From CAZTTG01 sp964615935 (GTDB lineage: Bacteria; Planctomycetota; UBA1135; GCA-002686595), in contig CAZTTG010000026.1 in the NCBI GenBank assembly GCA_964615935.1, positions 1-64,000 on the forward strand: DNA of 64,000 bases, in the 5' to 3' direction. The translations under genes and the position numbers were made by a program. This document shows positions 6,998-16,225 of the stretch, piece after piece. Numbering within the stretch: the stretch's first letter is position 1; every line of letters starts with the position of its first letter. The notes beneath the pieces are model-generated. The model ran no database searches and had not been told where the DNA came from. It worked only from the letters and a program-made list of their open reading frames with translations.

Positions 6998-9272
6998 GGC
7001 CGGGAAGGGATCGCGGATCGTCAGGCTCCTCGACCAGCACCGGGCGCTCCTCATGCTGGCCCTGCTCTTCGCGGTGCTGTCGCTCTTCGCGCCCGGCTTC
7101 CTCTCGGTGCACAACCTCACCACCATCCTGAAGGGATCCAGTCTCAACGGGATCGCGGCGATCGGCTTCACCCTGATCCTGATCCTCGGCCAGCTGGACC
7201 TCTCGATCGGCGCGGTGGTGATGCTGTGCGGCATCCTGGTGATCGGCCTGCAGCCCCAGCTCGGCTGGGCGGGGAGCGCGCTGGTCGCGCTGGCGGCCGG
7301 CGCGACGGTCGGGGTGGTGAACGGCCTGCTGGTGGTGAAGGCCAGGATCGACTCCTTCATCGTCACCCTCAGCACCATGACGATCATCACCGGGGTGATG
7401 CACCTCTACAGCAAGGGGGGATCCAAGGCGATCGACGACTACGCCGTCGCCGACTGGCTGGAGCGGCCCATCCTGCCGCTCTTGCCGCCGATCGTGATCC
7501 TCACCGTGGCGCTGGTGGTCGGCTTCGAGCTCCTCCTGACCCGGACGGTGGTCGGGCGCGGCTTCCTCGTCCTGGGGGGGAACCCCGAGACGGCCTGGCG
7601 GGCGGGCCTGAAGCGCGACCGGTACCTGCTGGCGGGATTCGTGCTCTGCAGCCTGCTGGCCGCCGCCGGGGGCGTGGTCTTCGCGGCCAGCCTCAGCTCG
7701 ATGACCTCGGCCGCCACCCTGGGGATGCGCACGCTGATGACGGTGCTCGCGGCGGTGATCATCGGCGGCACGGTCATGACCGGCGGCAAGGGGAGCGTCG
7801 TCAAGAGCTTCCTGGCCGTGCTGATGCTGACCACCCTCTTCAACGGGATCGGCTGCTTCGGCTTCGGCTTCGAGGTGCAGATCTTCGTCAACGGCTTGAT
7901 CCTGGCCCTGGTGGTGCTCTACGAGGCCTTCGCGATCCACCGCCGCGACTTGCAGAGAGGGCAGCGACCCGATCTCCTGGAGGAGTGGGCGCGCCGCGGG
8001 TCGAGCCTGGCGGCCGGCGAGCGGGCGCGGGATGCGGAGGAGGAAGACGAGATGAACAGCAAGGATCGCTTCGCCCTGGTCTCGGTGATGATGGTGGCCC
8101 TGGTGGCGATGGTCGCCATCGCCGCCATGTACTTCTGGCACTCGGAGCGGATGGCGCGCGACTACCGCCGGGAGCTGGATCGGGGCGCCGCCGGCCTGAC
8201 CTCTCCCGCCGCGGACGCGCTCGCCCTGCGCGGCACCGACGGTCAGCCGCTGGTGCTGGCGGGAACCGAGCGGAAGGTGGTTCCCCCCCGCCCCCCCGAT
8301 CCGGGTGCGCTCCCGGAGACCGATCGGGGGCACTGGTGGCCGATCGAGTACGCCGGCTGGAGGGTCGAGAAGACCCCCCAGCCCGCCTCCCCCGGGGACG
8401 GTCCCGCCGGGAAGAGCGTGCTCCTGCTGAAGGCCGGCGACCACCCCTACTGGACCGCCTACGTCCGCGGCTTCGAGGCGGTGGCCGAGGCGCACGGGAT
8501 GCGGGTCAAGATCTTCAACTCCAACTGGAACGTCGATCTCCAGGCGCAGCAGACCGACCAGGCCATCAACGAGCGCCCCGACATGATCGTCCTGGCTCCG
8601 GTCGACGCCACCGCCTGCACCCCGCTCCTGCGGAAGATCAACGCGGCCGGCATCCCCTGCATCACCTCGAACACCATCCCCTGCGACGAGGCCATGCGCT
8701 ACTGCCTGGCCTGGACCGGCCCCGACGACTGGGGGCAGTTCCGGATGCTGGCCCGCCACTTCGCCGACGCGATGGGCCGGAAGGGCGGATACGCCATCGT
8801 CCGGCACATGCCGGGGAGCTCCCCCTTCTTCGCCCGCACCTTCGCCCCGATCACCGAGCTCCGCGAGTACGCGCCGGAGATGGAGCTCCTGGCGATGGAC
8901 ACGGCCAACCTCGAGGCGGAGGGGACCATGCAGCTGGTCTCCGCCTGGCTGACCAAGTACGGGGATCGGCTGGGCGGGCTGGTGCTGGCCGGGGACGGCT
9001 TCGTGATGACCGGGACCCTGGAGGCGGTGAAGCGCGCGGGGCGCGACGACCTCGTCATCGTGGCCGCCGGCAACAGCAAGACGGGGATGGACTCGATCGC
9101 CGCCGGCGAGGCGCTGGCGATCACCTACCAGTCCGCGGAGGGGGACGGCGCGCTGGCCGTGCACACCGCGGCGCGTTGGTTCGCCGGCGAGAGCATCGAT
9201 CCCGTCGTCTACCTCCCGCGGCACGTCATCACCCGGGACGACGTCGAGGAGTACATGCCGGCGCAGTGGTGA
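6990..9272 (+). CDS. Permease fused to sugar-binding protein (CUT2 ABC transporter)
   Basis: A single 760-residue frame carries two modules. Residues 1 to about 315 are an RbsC-like permease (LILGQLDLSIGAVVML near 65-80, GGTVMTGGKGS near 260). A charged linker follows, then a new hydrophobic helix (SVMMVALVAMVAIAAMYFW, starting after residue 358), a proline-rich stretch and a periplasmic-binding domain of the RbsB type (GKSVLLLKAGDHPYWTAYVRG, IVLAPVDATACTPLL, LVLAGDGF). The topology works: the linker is cytosolic, the extra helix crosses out, and the binding domain is tethered outside. A strong Shine-Dalgarno (8036-8043) precedes an in-frame ATG at 8052 (residue 355). The binding protein could therefore also be made alone as a membrane-anchored protein. 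Confidence 0.85.
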   Translation: MPEAGKGSRIVRLLDQHRALLMLALLFAVLSLFAPGFLSVHNLTTILKGSSLNGIAAIGFTLILILGQLDLSIGAVVMLCGILVIGLQPQLGWAGSALVALAAGATVGVVNGLLVVKARIDSFIVTLSTMTIITGVMHLYSKGGSKAIDDYAVADWLERPILPLLPPIVILTVALVVGFELLLTRTVVGRGFLVLGGNPETAWRAGLKRDRYLLAGFVLCSLLAAAGGVVFAASLSSMTSAATLGMRTLMTVLAAVIIGGTVMTGGKGSVVKSFLAVLMLTTLFNGIGCFGFGFEVQIFVNGLILALVVLYEAFAIHRRDLQRGQRPDLLEEWARRGSSLAAGERARDAEEEDEMNSKDRFALVSVMMVALVAMVAIAAMYFWHSERMARDYRRELDRGAAGLTSPAADALALRGTDGQPLVLAGTERKVVPPRPPDPGALPETDRGHWWPIEYAGWRVEKTPQPASPGDGPAGKSVLLLKAGDHPYWTAYVRGFEAVAEAHGMRVKIFNSNWNVDLQAQQTDQAINERPDMIVLAPVDATACTPLLRKINAAGIPCITSNTIPCDEAMRYCLAWTGPDDWGQFRMLARHFADAMGRKGGYAIVRHMPGSSPFFARTFAPITELREYAPEMELLAMDTANLEAEGTMQLVSAWLTKYGDRLGGLVLAGDGFVMTGTLEAVKRAGRDDLVIVAAGNSKTGMDSIAAGEALAITYQSAEGDGALAVHTAARWFAGESIDPVVYLPRHVITRDDVEEYMPAQW
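8036..8043 (+). promoter_or_regulatory. Internal Shine-Dalgarno for separate translation of the binding protein
   Basis: GGAGGAGG lies 8 bases before the in-frame ATG at 8052, within the permease/binding-protein fusion. Its strength and spacing suggest either an ancestral gene boundary or a working second start giving a free, single-helix-anchored binding protein. No stop codon separates the two modules. Confidence 0.6.
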
Positions 9273-9309
9273 GCGACACCTCCCCTCCCGTCGGGTAACG
9301 TATCGGCTC

Positions 9310-11472
9310 ATGCACCCGAGCCTGCTCCTGCTCGTCCTCGCTCTCGCTGCGGAGCCCGCGCCCCGACAGGCGAGCGCCGAGGAGGATCGCACCCGGCTCC
9401 TGCACGGCGTGGAGGCGATCGAGCGCCTGGGCGTGCCCGGCACGATTGCGGTCTTCGGGGACGAGGCCTTCGTCGTGCTCACCGCCCGGGGCCCGGTGGC
9501 CCTGGCCGCGGCCGCGCGATACGGCGAGGGTCGGGCCTTCGCGATCGCGCACGGCGCCTATCTTGGCGCTGGCCTGCTCGGCCAGGAGGGGAGCGGAGCC
9601 GGGCGGCTCTACCGCGACGCCCTCGCCTGGGCCGGAGGGCGGGAGGGTCCGCTGCGGATCGGGCTCGTCCGCGGAGGCCTGGCGCGGGCCATGGAGGAGC
9701 TCGGCCACGCCGCGATGCCCGGCCTGGAGGACGAGGCCGGGCCCTGCGACGTGGCCATGGTGCACGAGGCCGAGGGCAGCGAGGAGCGGGCCGCGGGGAT
9801 CCGCGCCTTCGTCGAGGCCGGGGGCGGAGTGATCGCCGGCGCCTGCCCCTGGGGCTTCGAGCAGGTCGGCGCCTCGCGGGGGCTGAGTCTGCGCGAGGGC
9901 CTGCTCGCGAATCGGGTCCTCGCCCCCATGGGCCTGGCCTTCGCCCGCGGGTACGCCGAGCCCACGCGCGGGCAGGGCTTCGGCGCGGCCGAATCGCGTC
10001 CGGCGCGGGCTCACATCGGCCGCGTGCTCGCGCTGATCGAGGCGGGCGATCCCGAGGCCGCGGCCGGGCTGCACCTCGTCGAGACCGCGATCCAGTGCGT
10101 CCCCGAGAGCGGCGAGCGCTTCTGGTCGCGAGTCGAGGCCATCGTCGAGGGCTTCGACCCCGTCCGGGCGCCGCGCCCGACGAACCCGCTGCGGCGGGCC
10201 GACGCGGCGGGCCGGCTCTACGTCTCGCTGTGGACCCACCGGTGGCGGGAGCTCCCCGTTGAGGAGGTGCCCGCCCTCCCCGGAGCCGACCAGTTCCCCG
10301 GCGCCGTGCCGGAGGACGCGCAGCGGATCGCGGTGGAGCTCTCCCTCGCCCCCGAGCCGCCGGGCTGGCGCTCGACCGGGCTCTACCTCGCTCCCGGCGA
10401 GCTCCTCGAGGTCGAGGTGGAAGAGGGCTCGGGCTGGCGGCTCCGCGTGGGGTGCCACTCCGACGGGCTGTGGGGCCTCGGACAGTGGAACCGCTGGCCG
10501 AGCGCGACCATCGAGGTGCCGCTGGCGGCCGGCGGGAACCGGATCGCCTCGCCCTGGGGCGGAGCCGTCTACCTCGTGCCCGGAGCGGGCACGCTGCGCG
10601 CGAGGGTGGAGGGGGCGGTCGAGGCCCCGCTCTTCGCGCTCGGGGATCCGCAGAGCGCCGAGCGGTGGTCGGAGCGCCGCGCGGCGCCCGGACCCTGGGC
10701 CGAGCTGGTGGGACGTCACCTCGCGATCTCGCTCCCCTCCGAGTCGATCCGAAACCTCGACGACCCCGCGCCGGCGCTCGAGTACTGGGACTCGGTGGTG
10801 CTCGCCCACTGCGAGCTCGGCGGCACGCCCCCCCCCGCGCGGCCGGAGCGCTTCGTGGCCGACGCCCAGATCAGCGCGGGCTACATGCACTCCGGATATC
10901 CGATCATGACCTGGCTGGACGTGGCCACGCCCGGCGACGGTCGCCCCGCCCCGGTCCTCGACGTCGAGACCCTGCGGAGGGAGGGCAACTGGGGCTACTT
11001 CCACGAGCTCGGCCACAACCGCCAGCGGGGCGAGTGGACCTTCGCGGGCACCGGCGAGGTCACCTGCAACCTCTTCACCCTCTACTCGATGGACCGGGTC
11101 GTGGGCATCGAGCCCGGGGAGCACCCCTCCCTGGCGGGCACCTGGAAGGCTCGCGACGACTTCCTCGGGCGCGGCGCGCCCTTCGCCGAGTGGCAGGGCC
11201 GCCCCTTCCTGGCCCTGCTCACCTACGTCGAGATCCAGACCGAGCTCGGCTGGGAGCCCTTCCGGCGGGTGTTCCGCGAATACGAGGCCCTGCCCGCGAC
11301 CGAGCGCCCCCGGTCCGATCTGGAGAAGATCGACGGCTGGGTGCGGCGCCTCTCCCTCGCCGCGGGCCGGGACCTCCGGCCGCACCACCTGCGCTGGGGG
11401 CTCCCCCTGGGCGAGGCGCTGCTCGCGGATCCCGAGCTGGACGAGCTGCCGGTCTTCGAGGTGGAGCGCTAG
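9310..11472 (+). CDS. Secreted M60-like (enhancin-type) metallopeptidase
   Basis: This 720-residue protein has a signal peptide (MHPSLLLLVLALAAEPA). An N-terminal Rossmann-like region resembling glutamine-amidotransferase-fold domains (AGGGVIAGACPWG near 175) comes first, then beta-rich segments. The gluzincin site is H565-E-L-G-H569 followed by E583 in GTGEVTCN, matching the HExGHx(8-28)E signature of peptidase family M60. Characterised M60 enzymes cleave mucin-like or O-glycosylated proteins outside the cell. The gene follows the sugar transporter by 37 bp and may be co-transcribed, linking glycoprotein breakdown with sugar import. The glycoprotein substrate is inferred from the family. Confidence 0.85.
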   Translation: MHPSLLLLVLALAAEPAPRQASAEEDRTRLLHGVEAIERLGVPGTIAVFGDEAFVVLTARGPVALAAAARYGEGRAFAIAHGAYLGAGLLGQEGSGAGRLYRDALAWAGGREGPLRIGLVRGGLARAMEELGHAAMPGLEDEAGPCDVAMVHEAEGSEERAAGIRAFVEAGGGVIAGACPWGFEQVGASRGLSLREGLLANRVLAPMGLAFARGYAEPTRGQGFGAAESRPARAHIGRVLALIEAGDPEAAAGLHLVETAIQCVPESGERFWSRVEAIVEGFDPVRAPRPTNPLRRADAAGRLYVSLWTHRWRELPVEEVPALPGADQFPGAVPEDAQRIAVELSLAPEPPGWRSTGLYLAPGELLEVEVEEGSGWRLRVGCHSDGLWGLGQWNRWPSATIEVPLAAGGNRIASPWGGAVYLVPGAGTLRARVEGAVEAPLFALGDPQSAERWSERRAAPGPWAELVGRHLAISLPSESIRNLDDPAPALEYWDSVVLAHCELGGTPPPARPERFVADAQISAGYMHSGYPIMTWLDVATPGDGRPAPVLDVETLRREGNWGYFHELGHNRQRGEWTFAGTGEVTCNLFTLYSMDRVVGIEPGEHPSLAGTWKARDDFLGRGAPFAEWQGRPFLALLTYVEIQTELGWEPFRRVFREYEALPATERPRSDLEKIDGWVRRLSLAAGRDLRPHHLRWGLPLGEALLADPELDELPVFEVER

Positions 11473-11480
11473 CCGGGCCC

Positions 11481-12617
11481 TCAGCCGAAGCGCTCGACCC
11501 TCTCCACCATCCTCTCGTAGTTCGCCTGGGTCAGCGCGGAGACCTCCCGCCCGCAGGGGCAGGCCGAGGGCATGAGCACGAAGCCGCGGCCCTCGCCGGC
11601 GGTGCCCTCGCGCAGGGCCCGATCGATCCTCCGCTCGAACTCGGCGGTCGGGAGGCTCTCGATGTCGCTCACCTCGAGGTTGCCGAAGAGCACCATCTGG
11701 CGGCCGTGGCGCTCGCGGACCCACTCCAGCTCGACGTCCCCCTGCGGGGGGGGCTCGATCGGATCCAGGCCCGTGCAGCCGGTGGAGGCGATGTCGTCCA
11801 GGATGTCCCGCAGCCGGCCGTGGGAGTGGATCCGAGCGTACCCGCCGTGCCGCTGGATGGCCTCGACCATGGGCCGGTCGTAGCGGACGACGAAGTCGCG
11901 GAACATGGCCGGGGACATGTACGGCGGCGAGCCGTACTCCGGGCCGTAGATGCGCCAGAGCCGGCCCGGCAGGGCGCGGGCCACGGCCTCGGTGCGCGGG
12001 AGCAGGGTCGCGGCGAAGCGCTCGAGCAGCCGGTGGAGCAGCTCCGGCTCGGTCATGGCCAGGATCGTCAGCTCGCCGAAGTCGAACAGCGAGGCCGCCA
12101 GGCAGATGGGATCGGGCGTGTCGATCATGACGATCCCGCCGTCCCCCAGCTCCCGCTCGGCCCCGAGCACTCCCGAGGTGTCCGGCGCGTCGCCGAGCTC
12201 GGGCTCGGGCAGCTCGAGGAAGGCCCGCAGGTCCTCGGGGCCCTTCAGCAGGTGCTCGAGGTGCCAGACCGTGTTCACCTCCGGGTCGCGCCGCGTGCGC
12301 GCGAGGAGGACCCGGTCGGCGGCCCGGACGCTCTGCTGCACGATCCGGCTCCCGTCCTCCAGGCGCGTCTCCACCTCCGCCAGGCCCTCGAGGGGATCGG
12401 GCAGAACGCCGTCGAAGAGCACCCCGCGCATGACGATGCGGTCCGTCCGCTCGCGCGCCAGCTCGACCAGCGGCCGCCAGGAGGGGTGGTTGTGGACGTT
12501 GAAGGGGTCGGGGTCGTCGAGATCCTCGTCGAGGCCGTTGATCTCGTAGAAGCACACCGCCGGGCGGTCCACGGCCTCGCCCCGCAGGGTCGCCATCAGT
12601 CGTTCGCGGGGTCTCAT
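11481..12617 (-). CDS. Third URO-D-like protein
   Basis: This 378-residue URO-D superfamily protein starts at ATG 12617 behind GGAG (MRPRERLMATLRGEAVDRPA, a typical opening for uncharacterised members). Typical segments are ARIHSHGRLRDILDDI, GLDPIEPPPQGDVEL and QMVLFGNLEVSDIE. The C-terminus has a Cys-containing PSACPCGREVSALT. It is convergent with the M60-like gene, with the stops 8 bp apart, and divergent from the ECF sigma fusion. It differs clearly from the members at 1461 and 3182, so the window holds three subfamilies. Role and substrate are unknown. Confidence 0.8.
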   Translation of the reverse strand: MRPRERLMATLRGEAVDRPAVCFYEINGLDEDLDDPDPFNVHNHPSWRPLVELARERTDRIVMRGVLFDGVLPDPLEGLAEVETRLEDGSRIVQQSVRAADRVLLARTRRDPEVNTVWHLEHLLKGPEDLRAFLELPEPELGDAPDTSGVLGAERELGDGGIVMIDTPDPICLAASLFDFGELTILAMTEPELLHRLLERFAATLLPRTEAVARALPGRLWRIYGPEYGSPPYMSPAMFRDFVVRYDRPMVEAIQRHGGYARIHSHGRLRDILDDIASTGCTGLDPIEPPPQGDVELEWVRERHGRQMVLFGNLEVSDIESLPTAEFERRIDRALREGTAGEGRGFVLMPSACPCGREVSALTQANYERMVERVERFG

Positions 12618-12783
12618 GTCGGCTCCGGATCGGCGGCGGCCCATGGTAGCGGTTCAGGTCGACGAAGTGGATGCGGGGCACCCTCCAACGGATGCCTCGT
12701 CGGGATTCCAGCAGGCAGGCCGCCGACTTCGGAGATTCGTGTAACACTGGGGCCCCCCGCGCAAACACGGGTGGAGCAAGGCC

Positions 12784-15700
12784 ATGGGGGAGCTCGAGCA
12801 GACCTTCGGGCGCTACGTTCGAATGCGCGATCCCGACCTCCTGGGGGAGGTCTTCGACCGCGTCGCGCCCCGGCTCCTGCGGCTGGCGATCCACCTGCGG
12901 GGGGACGCGGCCGAGGCGGAGGACCTGGTACAGGGGACCTTCCTGGCCGCCATCGAGCGCGCCGCCGAGTTCGACGCCTCGCGCGAGCTCCTGCCCTGGC
13001 TGCTGGGCATCCTGGCCAACAAGGCGCGCCTGGCTCGTCGGGACGCCGGGCGGCATCTCGATCCGGAGAGGCTCCTCGGTCGGGCCGAGGCCACGCCGTT
13101 GGAGGAGGCGGAGGGCGCCGAGCTCTCCGGCGCCCTGGCCAAGGCCCTCGACCGGCTCGAGGAGCCCTATCGCCAGGTGCTGGTCCTGCGCCTGCGCCAC
13201 GGCATGAGGGCGGCCGACATCGCCCACGTGCTCGACCGGAGCCCGGGCGCGGTGCGCATCCAGATCCACCGGGGGCTACAGAAGCTGCGAGGCCTCCTGC
13301 CGACGGGCTTCGCGGGGGTGGGCCTCCTGGCCCTCGATTCCGGCCGCGGGCTGGCGGCCGTCCGGGAGGCCGTGCTCGCCAAGGCGGCCGTCTCATCGGC
13401 CCTTGCTACGGGCAGCGCGGTCGCGGGAGGTGCGTTGATGATCAAGAAGGCAGCAGCGGCGGCGGTGATCCTCGCGGCGGCGATCGCGGTGGGGGTGTGG
13501 AGCCCGTGGGGCGAGGAGGCGGAGCCGACTGCTTCCGCGATGGGAGCCGCCGAGGAAGCGGCCTTCCTGGTCGCGGCCTCCGAAGCCGGCGAGGCCCTCG
13601 AAGGGGTTCCGCAGCCCCAGGCGGCCACGCCTCCCGTTGCCGAGCGCATCGCGGCCCTCCAGCCTCAGGAGCAGCTGTTCCTTGAGGGGCAGGTCGTGGA
13701 CGGGATGTCGGGAGACCCGATCGAGGGAGCTGTCGTCCGACTCCATATGACCCGGTCGATGATGATGAGCGAGCTGCTGAGCAGTCGATGGCAGTACCTG
13801 GAGGTGACCTCCGGGGGGACCATTCGTCCGCGGATGACGGTTCCCTGCCTGCGGGATTACCCTAGCCCTGCGGCTTGCTTCGGCCTGGAGCCCATCGAAG
13901 TCTACGATTGGCCTCCCGCGGGAGAGGCACCGCTGGCCGAGACCCGCTCTGATTCCCAGGGCCGTTTCCGGCTACCCTTCTCCAAAGGGGGTGGGGTTCT
14001 GGTCTGCGAGCGAGAGGGATTGGCGACGCTCGCAAGGGCGGCGCCCGATCCGGAGCTCATGTACACCGTGAAGCTCTGGCCGAAGCGTCCGCTTTCGGGG
14101 TACGTCGTGGACACCCAAGGAAGGAGAATCGGCGAACGTCTTGAGCTTCTGTTCAAGGGGGTCAGCTCGCCGGCGGGGGCCGGCATGGTGCTGGTCAAGA
14201 CAGAAGCCAATGGGGACTTCGAGCTGGAGATCGATGCACGGGTAGTAAGGGCGCGCTGCATGACCCCCGGGTGGTCCCTGACCGATCGGGGCGTACATCC
14301 CGACAACGGCCGCATGTGGTATTACCAGACCTCCTTGGTCCCTGGGCGGTCGGAACCGGTACTCCTTGTCGCTCGGCGCACTCTGATGCTGCAGGTTCGG
14401 GACGCTGACACACGCGAGGATATCGAGGACTTCTGCTTAATGGCCAGCGAGCTACACAACGGGATGCCCATGTGGTCTGGCAGGTTCCATGCCCCCGGAG
14501 GTGCACTCAATCTCATTCCATTCAGCTGGAGCTCCAGTGGGAGCTCCCGGACCTGGACCAGTAAGAAGTCCATGTCCCTCTCCGTCTGGGCCGATGGCTA
14601 TCGAGCCACGAGTCTTCTCGTGAGCGATCTGCATGGGCAGGGGACGATCGAGGCCGATCTGCAGCTTGGCGAGGTGCCCGCTCTCGAGGGCCACGTGTAC
14701 GATGGTACGCGGGCGATCCAGGGCGCCGAGATGTCCCTGATCCTCTTCCGTACGATCGAATGGAGAGAGCGCGACCGCCGCCGCGTGGACTTCGCCCGAA
14801 CCGACGAGGAGGGTTCATGCCGGTTGTCCGCTCCAGAGGGCAGGTATCTGCTGCGGGCTTCCTACGCGGGTCGCTCCAAGAGCCAGATCGTATCGCTGCC
14901 ACAGGATTCAGGGCTCGTCATCGACTTCGCCGATCCGACGTCGATCGAGGTCCTGGTTCGCGACAGTGACGGTGGCCTGCAGGCGAACCACGTGGTCGCT
15001 CTGGATGCCCCGGATGGCCGTAGCCAGACAGCCCACACCGACGATGAGGGGCGGGCCGTCTTCGAGCTCCTGCCACCGGGGGCCTATTCGATCTTCGCAC
15101 CCCACATCACCACCGAGGGCAGCTTCTCCGCGGACGTCCTCGAGAAGATCGATCTGGCGTCGGGCGAGCGGCGCCTGGTGGAGCTGACCGTCCTCGCGCG
15201 ACACGATGCGCGTCATGCCGTCGTGGTGACCGAGGGAGTCGCCGACTACAGCGGCTGGCGCGCGCGCAATCCGGCGTGGGACGCCGAGTCCTGGGTTGCT
15301 CTCGATCTGGACGGCACCATCCCCATCGACATCCAGATGGGGGTTCCGAAGCTCGAGATCGAGCATCCCGATGGTCGGCGATGGGACGCCGAGATCCCCG
15401 ACGAGCCGCCCGACGGCTACGAGATCTACGTGGATCTGGAAGGTCTGCGCTACGAGGGTGTCCTGCTTCGCCTGACCGATGGGCGGCCGCGAGCGGGCGT
15501 CCGCATCGTCGCCCGACCCCGTGGCGTGCAGCGCGGAGAGAGCGTCGAGCCATCGGCCGTCACCGACCAGCAGGGGCGCTTCGTGCTCTGGTGCACCCGC
15601 CGCGCGCGCCACACCTTCACCTTCAACACCGACAGTGCAGGGTGGTCCTGGGACCGGTTTCGATCTCCGCTAGGGTGGCATCGGTACGACACCGCGGGCC

Positions 15701-16065
15701 CGCCCGGCGAGGTGCCGCAGCCCATGGAGATACGCCTTCCCGATGTCGTGGAAGGGAAGTGCCAGGGTGTGCCCGACGTGCGATTCACCGGGCGGGTCCT
15801 GCGGAGCTCCAACGAAACACCGCTTTCCGGGATCTGGCTGCATGTGCGAAGCCTGTTCCCCGACGGCGCAGGCGTGCTCGACGTCGGGCTCGAGAGCAGC
15901 GGCGTGGTCGTGGCCCCGGACGGCCGCTTCGACTTGACCGTGCCCGCGGCCCCGCGCTACGGGGCGGCGATCATCGACCGCGACAAGGGAGCTCAGGTCC
16001 TGTACGAGGAGTGGGACGCGGTCGCGGGCGAGACGGAGATCTCGCGCGAGTTCACTATCGAGTGA
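12784..16065 (+). CDS. ECF sigma factor fused to transmembrane, extracytoplasmic regulatory-like domains
   Basis: The 1093-residue frame starts at ATG 12784 behind GGAG. Residues about 15-90 are sigma region 2 (RGDAAEAEDLVQGTFLAAIE) and 115-180 are region 4 (EEPYRQVLVLRLRHGM, SPGAVRIQIHRGLQKLR). After an Ala/Gly-rich link comes one hydrophobic helix (residues about 224-240). About 850 residues of repeated beta-sandwich modules follow, like carboxypeptidase-regulatory domains (LEGQVVDGMSGDPIEGAVV, LSGYVVDTQGRRIG, LEGHVYDGTRAIQG, FTGRVLRSSNETPLSG). The sigma domain would lie in the cytoplasm and the modules outside. Such a layout could couple an envelope signal to promoter choice, perhaps through proteolysis; that is inference. 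A strong internal ribosome site precedes ATG 13438 (residue 219), so the sensor half may also be translated alone. Confidence 0.85.
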   Translation: MGELEQTFGRYVRMRDPDLLGEVFDRVAPRLLRLAIHLRGDAAEAEDLVQGTFLAAIERAAEFDASRELLPWLLGILANKARLARRDAGRHLDPERLLGRAEATPLEEAEGAELSGALAKALDRLEEPYRQVLVLRLRHGMRAADIAHVLDRSPGAVRIQIHRGLQKLRGLLPTGFAGVGLLALDSGRGLAAVREAVLAKAAVSSALATGSAVAGGALMIKKAAAAAVILAAAIAVGVWSPWGEEAEPTASAMGAAEEAAFLVAASEAGEALEGVPQPQAATPPVAERIAALQPQEQLFLEGQVVDGMSGDPIEGAVVRLHMTRSMMMSELLSSRWQYLEVTSGGTIRPRMTVPCLRDYPSPAACFGLEPIEVYDWPPAGEAPLAETRSDSQGRFRLPFSKGGGVLVCEREGLATLARAAPDPELMYTVKLWPKRPLSGYVVDTQGRRIGERLELLFKGVSSPAGAGMVLVKTEANGDFELEIDARVVRARCMTPGWSLTDRGVHPDNGRMWYYQTSLVPGRSEPVLLVARRTLMLQVRDADTREDIEDFCLMASELHNGMPMWSGRFHAPGGALNLIPFSWSSSGSSRTWTSKKSMSLSVWADGYRATSLLVSDLHGQGTIEADLQLGEVPALEGHVYDGTRAIQGAEMSLILFRTIEWRERDRRRVDFARTDEEGSCRLSAPEGRYLLRASYAGRSKSQIVSLPQDSGLVIDFADPTSIEVLVRDSDGGLQANHVVALDAPDGRSQTAHTDDEGRAVFELLPPGAYSIFAPHITTEGSFSADVLEKIDLASGERRLVELTVLARHDARHAVVVTEGVADYSGWRARNPAWDAESWVALDLDGTIPIDIQMGVPKLEIEHPDGRRWDAEIPDEPPDGYEIYVDLEGLRYEGVLLRLTDGRPRAGVRIVARPRGVQRGESVEPSAVTDQQGRFVLWCTRRARHTFTFNTDSAGWSWDRFRSPLGWHRYDTAGPPGEVPQPMEIRLPDVVEGKCQGVPDVRFTGRVLRSSNETPLSGIWLHVRSLFPDGAGVLDVGLESSGVVVAPDGRFDLTVPAAPRYGAAIIDRDKGAQVLYEEWDAVAGETEISREFTIE
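13425..13430 (+). promoter_or_regulatory. Internal Shine-Dalgarno before the transmembrane half of the sigma fusion
   Basis: GGGAGG lies 7 bases before the in-frame ATG at 13438, which would start a protein beginning MIKKAAAAAVILAAAIAV, a good signal or anchor sequence. It marks either an old gene junction or a second start within the sigma factor fusion. Confidence 0.55.
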
Positions 16066-16225
16066 GGTCTGCCCGCGGGGCTCGCGCTCCGGGGATCGCG
16101 ATTCCGGCGGAATGGCCGGAACCCGAGGGGCCGGCGGCGGTTGCCGTATCATGGGAGGTCGCGACCTCATGCGGCCTCCCCCCGATCCGTCCTCCCCGCC
16201 CCCCCAATCCGCCCGAGCCGAGAAC

